Assembly: GCF_000090795.2 (NCBI RefSeq)
Contig: NW_003546248.1
Location: forward strand, 45,009-109,008
Source of the DNA: Amphimedon queenslandica
Taxonomy: Eukaryota; Porifera; Demospongiae; Haplosclerida; Niphatidae
Length of the DNA stretch: 64,000 bases
Direction of reading: 5' to 3'
Below, one piece after another: positions 22,947-33,800 of the stretch. The position numbers and the translations under genes were made by a program. Position 1 is the first letter of the stretch; every line of letters begins with the position of its first letter. Below the pieces are notes generated by a model, which saw nothing but the letters and a program-made list of their open reading frames with translations, ran no database searches and was not told where the DNA came from.

Positions 22947-24360
22947 ATGTCAACGTTGCTAAAATTTTTGCAAGACCAAAGTCCCAACTTTATATTCGAA
23001 AAGAAAAGAGGAGAATCAACATATGCTTCAGTTGCTAAGCGTCAATGTGCTTCGTATTCATCAATATTTACTTCATTTCCAAATAATGCGGGGCTACTTT
23101 CAACACGGCGTAATTTGTCTTCTTGTTCACAACCGTACACGTTGCGAGACCTTATTAACAATTAACGATCCACATTTGGACACTACCTCACACAATACAG
23201 TTTGTGATAAAATGAAAGAATGGCTACAAGACTGTTTTGATGCATTCATGGCTCTTTTGTTACAATTGAAAAGGGAATTGGCCGCTCTTTTCCAGATCAA
23301 AAAAGCTTATTCTCTACTGATCTAAAAAATGTGACATTGTCACATGTGGAAGTGAAGAAAATTTTAGAGAAAAAATATCTGTTCAACTTGAGGTTGTTTC
23401 GAAAGGTGACAGAGACTCTACAGTCAGGAAACTTGCATTTGGACTCGTACAACAGTTACAGTATCTCATGAATGCCAAGGTATGCAGAGATGATGGTGGA
23501 GAACTCGATTCTATCAGCGGAGTTATTATACCGGTAAAAAATGGTATGGTAGAACTGGTAGAATGCACATGGAATCCATTTAATTTCACGTACACGATTT
23601 CTTCTATTTACTTGGAAAAGGATGATGTTTTCCGTCAAATACATAAGATTCACAATGCACAAATACAATATTTATACACTACCCAACGTAGCATTGAACA
23701 ACATTCTTATTTCACCATGCCAGTCACACGCTCGTTTTTAGAAAAGTTTAAAGAAAGTCAAAATCTACAAGATTTATCTCAAATACCATCAGGATTGTAC
23801 TGAAATCGAAAGATCACAATAAAGTATACAAGTATTCAATGAAACAATGCATGAAATCATTCGTGATCGGTTAAAGGCATGTAACATTGCTGCAGATTAC
23901 ATTGCTTTTCCCATTAATTAATTTATACACAACGAAGTTGAATTTCTTGAGTATAATTTGTTTTCCTCGCCCATATCAAAAAACGATGCCAAGTCAAAGA
24001 TTCGTAAATTTCCTGAAGGAGTTGCTGAGGCAATTACAGAATTACATGGCAAGGGTTTTGCCCACATGGATATAAGGCTTGAAAATGTTGGTTTCAATGA
24101 AATGAGACATCCTGTTTTAATAGACATTGACAGGTTTGTTTTTGTAGATGAGGAAGCTGCAAGATATTCCGTAGTATATGGTGATTCATTAATGTACATG
24201 CCAGGTACTGATGAATGAACATGTGCTGAACTGGACTGGAAACAGTCTGGAATAATGCTCTTCTATGTCACTAATGATAATATGAGTTTGAAAGAATACC
24301 ATTAGTGTGTGATCAGTGATGGAATTCCTTTTTTATACAAGTTGTATACTGAAGGTAAAG
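22947..24360 (+). pseudogene. Decayed intronless ORF with protein kinase-like C-terminus
   Basis: A chain of open segments in different frames (22947-23165, 23023-23325, about 23340-23803, 23958-24218) reads as one ancestral protein broken by frameshifts and at least one stop codon. A central segment contains VEVKKILEKKYL in one frame and then VQQLQYLMNAKVCRDDGGEL in another. The C-terminal part has kinase-like motifs: ELHGKGFAHMDIRLENVGF (HxDxxxxN catalytic loop) and HPVLIDIDRF (DFG position). A TGA after PGTDE is followed in frame by TCAELDWKQSGIM, which resembles the F-helix region, so it is a nonsense change. It lacks introns, unlike every neighbour, suggesting a retro- or transposon-borne origin. 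Family not identified. Confidence 0.6.
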
Positions 24361-24636
24361 TGATAAAATGGGTTTAGTTGATGATTTTGTATTTTAGGAA
24401 GGTATGATGAGGGACTACATTAAAGTTGGCTGAGTTCTATGGAACAGTAAAATATTGTGACTGTCATACATGTACATTAATTATATAACTGATCTTAGTG
24501 TGTCATTGATTTGATAGACTCAAACATTACTGTACATTATCACAAATTAACTGTCTGAGTGATTGTGTTTCTTTTATCAATACAATATGAAATGTCAAAT
24601 AAATAATACATAGTCAATTAGTGGCTACTTCCTAAA

Positions 24637-24888
24637 CCCCATAAAAGATCTTTAACCCGCCATTTCTGGTTCTCAAGGCCAGACTGTCTGTCCCTTGCCC
24701 AGTAAGTATATTTTCAAATAGAAGGGAAACCCCATACTCTGTTAATTTCGACTCTTAAGTCAATGGATGTGTTGAGCTTTGAAGATGCCAGTACTTTCAA
24801 TCGAGGTGCAAGCCCAGCGCTAGGCTACGGTTATGGTAGCTGGGTCCTGAGACATAGCCCGGGGGTTAGGTCGAAACACAAACACACT
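24637..24888. repeat. Direct repeat, left copy (with 27462-27713)
   Basis: About 250 bp, from ccccataaaagatctttaac to ggtcgaaacacaaacacac, over 95% identical to the right copy. The pair bounds the Penelope-like element and may be its pseudo-LTRs. Confidence 0.88.
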
Positions 24889-25156
24889 AAATCCAGCTTG
24901 CTGGTCGAGGTGGGGGAGGAACTGAGTAAAGGCAACTGTTGAGACATTTGCTGATCTTAGACTGCCACTACCACCCGAAGTCAGACACCAGTACTTTTGG
25001 AAAGCATCCACTGAGTCCCTCCTGAGTGGGGGAGGGTTCCATTGGAACTTTGGGTTACGCTGGTATCCTGAGGAGTAAGATGCAACCATTCCTATTTGGC
25101 AGATTTGGGGTAGTACCTTTTGCAATATATTTGTATAGCTTTTTAATAAGAAAAAA

Positions 25157-26013
25157 TTAAATTATAAACATGTACATTGTAAACTGCACCAGTATACATT
25201 GTAATTGTAGTAAGAATTAGTAGTAGTTATCCTTTAGCACACAAGTTGAATGAATATTAAGAAAATCATATACATGTACATATATATAGCTTTACAATAG
25301 CATCACAACATGCGGCAAACAGTTGGGAAAGAAGCTGGTAGACTATAGCAGTACCTTCTGGCAAGAAGAAAGTCCCCAAAATATCTCCTACCTCACGACC
25401 TCCACTGTGAAGATTTGAACGTCTCAAGACGGTTTAATGAATCATACAAATGGACAATTATACACCCAGTCCTGCTCTTCAGCAAAAATTGCAGCTAAGT
25501 TCAGTTTGAACTCCCTCCCCTATCACAACTGAGAAAGACAACCCCCAAACCACAAAAGAAAAGGCCATCCAAAGGCAGANNNNNNNNNNTTAAATTATAA
25601 ACATGTACATTGTAAACTGCACCAGTATACATTGTAATTGTAGTAAGAATTAGTAGTAGTTATCCCTTTAGCACACAAGTTGAATGAATATTAAGAAAAT
25701 CATATACATGTACATATATATAGCTTTACAATAGCATCACAACATGCGGCAAACAGTTGGGAAAGAAGCTGGTAGACTATAGCAGTACCTTCTGGCAAGA
25801 AGAAAGTCCCCAAAATATCTCCTACCTCACGACCTCCACTGTGAAGATTTGAACGTCTCAAGACGGTTTAATGAATCATACAAATGGACAATTATACACC
25901 CAGTCCTGCTCTTCAGCAAAAATTGCAGCTAAGTTCAGTTTGAACTCCCTCCCCTATCACAACTGAGAAAGACAACCCCCAAACCACAAAAGAAAAGGCC
26001 ATCCAAAGGCAGA
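25157..26013. repeat. Near-identical 423-bp repeat flanking an N10 gap
   Basis: Positions 25157-25579 and 25590-26013 are the same sequence apart from one inserted C, separated by ten Ns at 25580-25589. Most simply these are two contig ends that should have been merged. A true tandem repeat cannot be excluded. Confidence 0.9.
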
Positions 26014-26699
26014 TAAAAGAATCAAAATTAAAATCATTTTATAGGGAAAGGCCACATCATCCCAGTTAACAGTCCATAACATCCAGTAAGGTTCCGCTCA
26101 GCGTTGCAGTGACAAACTTGCTAAACAAAGGACTCACGTTTTTAAAGGTGGGGGGCCAGTACCAGATCCCCTTTACCAACAATACTTCAGTAGAGCGCTA
26201 TATAGAAAGTTCGAAGATTAAAATTGCTGATTGCCTCACAGAGCTCTTTACCACCAGACAACAACCCAATCTGGACCTTTGTCAACGTAGAGCTGTCATA
26301 GAACTAAAAACTAAGAGACAAAATCGTTATCAAATCCGCCTAGGAATTGTCATTCTAGATTGTAACACTTACATAGAGCAATGTCTACAACATCTCCTCT
26401 CCCTCCTGCCAAATAAAGAAAGGAATCCCAGACGTACTGAAACAAAGTCTACCAATCATCGTCACAAATTTCAAGAGAGAAATGCACATTTTCTCCCCAA
26501 CACTTTATCGATTTCTAACTCTAGTTCAGGAGCACCGCCCACCACGTTTTTACGGGTTACCAAAGATACACACACTGTCAGATACAGTACATACATCACC
26601 ATTGAGACCTATAGTCTCTCACACTAACTCTCATTGCTGGCCTACTCCACACAATTTATAGCAAATGCAAAAAAGCAATATGTAGGCATGACAACTAAA

Positions 26700-26760
26700 T
26701 CTCTCAAGGAAAGGATAATCAAGCACAGAGTCTGTGCTTGATTATCCTTTCCTTGAGAGA
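26700..26760. repeat. Perfect 30-bp-arm palindrome
   Basis: Arms 26700-26729 and 26731-26760 are exact inverse complements around a single G. It disrupts the GIY-YIG reading frame of the Penelope-like element. Confidence 0.97.
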
Positions 26761-27045
26761 TGCCACAGAGCAACAATTCTTAGAAAAGAAAAGAGATACA
26801 TAAGCAAGCATTTCTGTCTCCCAGATCATAACATAAACAGTCTTACAGTACAGATTTCAGATGAGGCTACACTGGAGACCCTTCAGCAGACCGAACGTCC
26901 TTGGATAAAAACTCTGGAAACTATACAGCCACATGGACTTCACTGCACAAACTAATTGTACACAACATTTTAAATGATACATGTAACATAATTTACTGAA
27001 TACCCTTAAACTACATGTGCTTATTCCTGTTGTACATACACAAGC

Positions 27046-27079
27046 AAGTAGGGCCCCCACAGGAGTGGGGGCCCTACTT
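27046..27079. repeat. GC-rich perfect hairpin (15-bp arms, AGGA loop)
   Basis: AAGTAGGGCCCCCAC at 27046-27060 is followed by AGGA and its exact inverse complement at 27065-27079. A second partial copy (CCCCCACTCCTGTGGG) follows. It lies at the 3' side of the Penelope-like remnant; role unknown. Confidence 0.9.
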
Positions 27080-27461
27080 GTCCCCCACTCCTGTGGGTTT
27101 TTACACACACACACACAGTCACACACACACACACACATGAAAATTAATTAATGATTTAATACCCACCTACATGTACATGAATATTTAAGTAGTAAGTACC
27201 AATTAAAAAAGCATGGCAGCATCTAATTGTGTGATGGCAGTAAAGAAAGACAGCATTCCCTGTAAGTCATGTATTTTAAAACAATTTATAATCCAAAATT
27301 AACTGTATAAACAAAGTACATGTGCATACAGTGTCCCTTATATGGAACATAAACTATAACTGTGTGCATAGGAGTAGTTAACATAGAGTTCAGTTACACA
27401 AACACCTTATCAGTTAAACCAATAGCTGAGTGAGGCTCAGACAGTGCGGGGAGAGTTGGGG

Positions 27462-27713
27462 CCCCATAAAAGATCTTTAACCCGCCATTTCTGGTTCTCA
27501 AGGCCAGACTGTCTGTCCCTTGCCCAGTAAGCATATTTTCAAATAGAAGGGAAACCCCATACTCTGTTAATTTTGACTCTTAAGTCAATGGATGTGTTGA
27601 GCTTTGAAGATGCCAGTACTTTCAATCGAGGTGCAAGCCCAGCGCTAGGCTACGGTTATGGTAGCTGGGTCCTGAGACATAGCCCCAGGGTTAGGTCGAA
27701 ACACAAACACAAT
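27462..27713. repeat. Direct repeat, right copy (with 24637-24888)
   Basis: Second copy of the ~250-bp repeat, ending immediately before the start of the duplicated UPF2 3' flank. Confidence 0.88.
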
Positions 27714-27869
27714 ATAATAATAGGTAATAATTACGAATGAGACAAAAATCCATTTATTATAATGGTCTAATTTTGAGTTCATCAAAATTATAATTTTAAA
27801 TTTTTTCACATCTCCTCTTCAGCAACAGGTCACTCGGTGATTGCGTAATAACAACGCCAAGTCATTCCA

Positions 27870-30800
27870 TCACTTCCTACTGTTCCATCCAGGGGGTTTC
27901 TTATGTGGGTGTGGCTTAAAACGGTTGCCATGGTGATGCTGAGGATTCCAGGCTGGATGGTGTTGAGGTGGTTGTCTCAATGGATTTTGACGAGAAGAAT
28001 TGACTTGATAGAAATCTTGAGCTAATAAAGGAGAAATAATTAATAGATGGTTATTTTTAATAATAATAATAAATACAAACCTTCCTCTTCCTGTCTCAGT
28101 TCTTCAGTTTGCCTTCGCTCGTGTGTCAGTACAATCTTTTTCATTTCTTTCTTCTCGTTCTCAAGTGCCTAATGGAGGACAGGGAGTTTTTGTTTGAGTT
28201 AATTTTTGGAAATTTCTGTTAATATTTAATTGATGTTAATAAAATTTAGAGGGGGAATTAATTTTAGTGCATTTGAACCTGCATAAAAATTACTTCCACA
28301 AGAAATGAACCAGCTACCCAGTAACTGCTTACCAGTTGGGTTTCCTTGAGGCCTGATGCCAGGATATTGTCAGCTGGTACATTCAACTCTTTGAGCTAAA
28401 ATAAGACACAAAAGAAGACAATTTCATAAACATTTTGAGTTAAAAATCCCTTGATTTTTCCAAATTTCAGTTGACACCATTAGCCATTATACTGATCCTT
28501 ATTCTCACCTGAGGCTTGTTTCCTTTCTTCATCAAAACTGTGAACTTCATTTGACCTTTATCTTCAACTAGAGAGAGAGAGAAAGGGGAGAAACAAGGAG
28601 AAAAGAAGTAAATAAATGTACTGGTATTATAGCACCAACCAGTGCTGGTAGTAGCTGGTTTTTCAATTGGTTTACGAAGTGTTATAGGTATAGCTATATC
28701 AACAACAGGAACTTTAGGAACATCAGCTCTACGAGTCTAGGGAGAGAGAGAGAGATAAGAGCATATTAAACTGACTTGTAAGTTTGAAATGATTCCAAGA
28801 AATAATTTTTGAGCTATGAGCAATTTTAGAAATTAGCCAATTTTTGAAAAATACCCAAGGCTATAATAGCCCATGGTTTTTTCTGAAAAATGGCTCTGAA
28901 ATCACTCCAAATTTTTATTACATTTTCTGATACATATTGATGTCCTTATGCTGTGTAGAAAGTTTGAGCTGATTCCGACTTTAATTTTCTAAGTTACGGC
29001 CATTTTAAGAAAATGCCAAAAATCTGAAAAGTACCCAAAGGCTATAGCCCATGGTTTTTTCTGAAAAATGGCTCCGAAATCACCCTAAATTTTTATTACA
29101 TTTTCTAATGGACATTGATGTCCTTATGCTACGTAGAAAGTTTGAGCTGATTCCGACAAATAATTTTCAAGTTATGAGCATTTTTAAAAACGAGCCAATT
29201 TTTAAAAAATACCCAAGGCTATAGCCCATGATTTTTTCTGAAAAATGGCTCCGAAATCACTCCAAATTTTTTATTACATTTTCTTATATATATTGATGTC
29301 CTTATGCTGTGTAGAAAGTTTGAGCTGGTTCCGACTTTAATTTATCAAATTACAACCATTTTAAGAAAATGCCAAAAATCTGAAAAATACCCAAGGCTAT
29401 AGCCCATGGTTTTTTTCAAAAAATGGCTCCGCTATGACCCCAAATTTTTAATACATTTTCTAATGGACATTGATGTCCTTATGCTACGTAGAAAGTTTGA
29501 GCTAATTCCGACAAATAATTTTCAAGTTATGAGCATTTTTAAAAACGAGCCAATTTTTTAAAAAATACCCACGGCTATAGCCTATGGTTTTTTCTGAAAA
29601 ATGGCTCCGAAATCACCCCAAATCTTTATTACAATTTCTTTTATATATCAATGTCCTTACGCTGTGTAGAAAGTTTGAGCTGATTCCGACTTTAATTTTT
29701 CAAGTTACAACCATTTTAAGAAAATGCCAAAAATCTGAAAAATATCCACGGCTATAGCCCATGGTTTTTTTCAAAAAATGGCTCCGAAATCACCCCAGAT
29801 TTAAATACATTTTCTGATGCATATTGATGTCCTTATTATACGTAGAAAGTTTGAGCTGATTCCGACAAATAATTTTTGAGTTATGAGCATTTTTAAAAAC
29901 AAGCCAATTTTTAAAAAATACCCAAGGCTATAGCCCATAGTTTTTTCTGAAAAATGGCTCCGAAATCACCCCAAATTTTCATTACATTTTCTTATATATA
30001 TTGATGTCCTTATGCTGTGTAAAAAGTTTGAGCTGATTCCGACTTTAATTTTTCAAGTTACAACCATTTTAAGAAAATGCCAAAAATCTGAAAAATACCC
30101 ACAGCTATAGCCCATGGTTTTTTTTTCAAAAAATGGCTCCAAAATCACTCCAAATTTTTATTACATTTTCTTATATATATTGATGTCCTTACGCTGTGTA
30201 GAAAGTTTGAGCTGATTCTGACAAATAATTTTCGAGTTATGAGCATTTTAAAAAACGAGCCAATTTTAAAAAATACCCAAGGCTATATATAGTGCAGGAT
30301 TCATTCCAAAAATTAGCCCCCCCCACATTTTCAATATAATTTATTTCCATTGTCATAAAAACTAACTTCTGTTATCATTTTATCAAATTCAGCCAAAAAG
30401 TCGTCATCTTCTGCACATTTCAATAACTCCGGACCCTTGTTTATCACAGCTGTATCCTAACAAACAAACAAACAAACAAACAAACAAACATGTACACAAA
30501 TAAAAAAAAACAAACAAACTCACATCACCAAAATCAACCAAGTCGGACATCTCGTCATCCTCAACATCCTCCTCCTCCTCATTCTAAAATAATTTCAATT
30601 CTAAAAACAATTAATTTAAAAACCCTAACCTCTTCTCCTTCCTCCTCCTCCTCCTCCCCCTCTTGCTTCCCTCCCCGATCAAACCCTCTCTCATCCTCAT
30701 CATCACTCTCCTCTCCTCCTCCATCCTCTCCCCCATCACTCTCTCCTAGTTTGGTCCTGAAGGTCTTTTCAAGTTCAGAGAGAGCCTCCTGAGCTTCAGT

Positions 30801-33800
30801 TACGTTGTTGTATAGAACAAGGTTACGACGAAGGGAGAGGAGACAGTCCGTGATAGCGTATTCAACTTCAAGTGGCAATGGCTGACGTTTGTTTAACAGA
30901 TAACACTACAGAGAGAGAGAGAGAGAGTGAGTGAGAGAGAGAGGGAGGGGGAGGAGAGAGACAATTAATGGTTATTATTATTAAATATAAATAGTGTTTT
31001 ACTTGAAAAACAATGATAAAGGAGTCGAGTTTGCGTTTGGAGGATCCATGGTCAAAATAACTGCCACAAGTATCCAGCAACATGCAAACTAGTCTAGCTC
31101 TGAAATAAGAGTCAAAAGGATCAAGAGAACCAGCAAGACCTAACACAACAACAACAAAAACAACACTAATAATAATAATAATAACATTAGAAAGATTGCG
31201 GAATGTACTGTACATGTACATGAGAAAATAAAGCAGAGAGAGGGAGGGGGAGGGAGGGAGGGAGGGAGAGAGAGAGGGAGAGAGAGAGAGAGAGAGAGGG
31301 AGAGGGGGAGGGAGAGGGAGAGAGAGGGGGAGAGAGAGAGAGAGAGAGGAGGGTTTACCTTGTGAGTTATAGCCAAATGTCAATAAGGTGTAGAGTGTCC
31401 TGAATACAACGTTTGCTTCAATCAGTTGGTATGTGTAGAGTTCACCCAAAAACTTGATAACTGCCATCCTCCTCTGATTCATGTGTGGCAGGTTGGTCTC
31501 TAAACCTGTATACATGTAAGGAAGGTTGGGCTCAATAAATATACATACATGTACATGTACATGGACTATAGTACTGATATACATGTAGAATAAGGTACTT
31601 TGTCAAAAATGACTAGAAGAGAATTCTCATAAATTTCCTGATACATACATGTACATGTGTATATACATGTATGTACATGCATGTTGTGCAGAAATTTTGA
31701 GCTGATTCCAATCAAATTTGAAATTGAATTGTATGAATTTTTAAAGTTGGCAAAAAATTGGCCAAATACCTTGCATGGACTATAGTACAGGGTATTTCAT
31801 TAAAAATGGCCGAGAAACGATCCTTACACTTTCTAAATTCTGACACACTAATGCATGTCAGGCTTGGGGCGAAGTACTTTAAAAAGTATTTAAGTACATT
31901 ACAAGTACCTGTTAGATTTTTAAAATGAGTACGAGTACAAATCCCTCATTTTTACAATTGTATTCAGTATGAGTACGAGTACTCTATTGCAGTACTTAAG
32001 TACTACTTAAGCACTTGACCACACCCAAATAATTAATAAGTTAGTTTTAAAATTAATAAATTAAATCAGACAGTTATTACATCTTATGAACTTTTCAAAT
32101 CCAAACTGACCAGTGTCATAGTATGGGACCCACAGGAGGTAAATATATGTGGTTTACACTAGCTAGTATTTATTATATCAACACATTAGCATTGCATCGA
32201 AAAATGTACTTCAAAGTACTTGTAAGCACTAAAAACATACTAGTATTTAAGTACAGTACGAGTATTTGTAATTTTTGTTCAAAAGTACTTGAGTAAATAC
32301 CGAGTACTTTCAAACTTGTGCTTAAGCATGCTTAAGTACGAGTACCAAAGTACTCGCCCCAAGCCTGATGCATGTATATATTACTGGTATGCATAGAGAA
32401 AGTCACTACAACTAATAATGTATACACTAATAGTGCTTTTACTAATAGTATACTAATAGGTATACTAATAGTATACTAATAGTATAATAATAGTATACTA
32501 TTAGTACCTAATACGTATACTAATAGTATACTAATAGTACCTAGTCTAATGTCTTCAAGTGTTGCATCAATGATCCAGACTACAGCTTTGTTCTGATAGA
32601 TCTTCAGACCAGACAATATGTCCGCCACACAATGAACATTGCTAAACTTAACACGCCATATCTCAGATAATGCAACAACAGCATAATTAAACACCTTAAA
32701 AACAAAATAATAATTAATAATAATAATAATAATAATGATATAATACATCATCTTATTTTAATTATGTAAATGGGTGTGGTTAAGTACAAAACTTACTTCA
32801 GGGTCATTCCAAGGTAGTTTGCGAAACTGCTTTAAAACCTAATAAAAATAATAATATCAGAACCAGTATTTAATAATAATACCAGAACCAGTAATTAATA
32901 ATAATACCAGAACCAGTAATATACAAGAACAATTGAAGGTAATACTGTATGACGGGAAATATTGGAGGGAGTTAAATTTGGCGAATTGCTAACTTTTTGT
33001 GATTGGCGAATTAGTGGCCACGTGCCATTGAACATGCAAATAATGGCTGAAAATGACGGATTTCATTTTGGCAAATGGCTATTAAAACACCAAATTCGCC
33101 AAATTTAATTCCCTCCAAAATTTCCCACTATACGCTATGCCCACCTTCTCCACAGTCCTCTTGTTGAGGTCTTTATAAAGGAGTTTGAGTATGTATGCTT
33201 GCAATGGAGGCCTGACTATTACTGTGGTGGCAGAGACATCAGGAGGATTAGCAGCATACAGGGCATCCTCTACCATTGACTTCTGACGACCATCAAGATG
33301 GTGGACAGACTTTTTACGAACAAGGATCTCCTGCAATTGGAAAAGAGAGAGAGAGAGAGAGGGGAGGATTAGTAAAATAGAAAAGTTTCTCCTAGTCATT
33401 TTCTACTACATGTATTATGTCAGCCTGAGACCATGTACGTGTAATACTGTTATTTTGTTGGCATAAAATTTCATGAATTTGTTCAGATTTGCCATTTGTA
33501 GGTATAAATTTTCACAAATCTTACCTTCTGCAGCCATTTTTCCTAGTGTGCCACACCTCTATTGTGGAATTTAATTTTGCAAATTTAATGAAAATGCGAA
33601 ATTCTCAAAATCACAAAATTTATTTCCAGTGAAATATAACCCCTATACGGTATAGGCCAAATTTTCAATCAATCTACACACCGTGTGTATTGGTAAAAAA
33701 CTAAAAATATTAAAATGGAGAATTTTCTCCTTTTTAATTTTGGCAAAATTTGACAAGAGACCATGTACTATCATAGTACAGGGACTTTGACCAGATTTTT

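Larger units (their letters stand above)
24637..27713 (+). mobile_element. Decayed Penelope-like element (RT plus GIY-YIG endonuclease)
   Basis: Between the direct repeats lie remnants on the plus strand of a reverse transcriptase (about 26109-26640; RFYGLPKIHTLSDTVHTSPL in one frame, followed by RPIV) and, downstream, a GIY-YIG-type endonuclease (AKKQYVGMTTKSLKERIIKH near 26670; ending TERPWIKTLETIQPHGL near 26940). The order RT then GIY-YIG and the flanking repeats are characteristic of Penelope-like elements. Frameshifts, stops, a 61-bp palindrome inside the endonuclease and an assembly gap show that it is inactive. The 5' part (24890-26100) is not readable as protein. Confidence 0.75.
27726..31853. 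repeat. Segmental duplication, copy 2 (source; matches 18052-22290)
   Basis: This is the part of the intact UPF2 locus that is present twice. Its 5' border in UPF2 lies in the intron that also carries the hAT-type MITE. Confidence 0.92.

Noticed and set aside
24820-25125. 101-codon open frame on the minus strand in the Penelope region
   Set aside because: It overlaps the direct repeat on the wrong strand relative to the RT and GIY-YIG remnants and shows no domain.
24637-27713. LTR retrotransposon
   Set aside because: The direct repeats do not begin TG and end CA, no gag/integrase is seen, and a GIY-YIG remnant is present. Penelope-like fits better.
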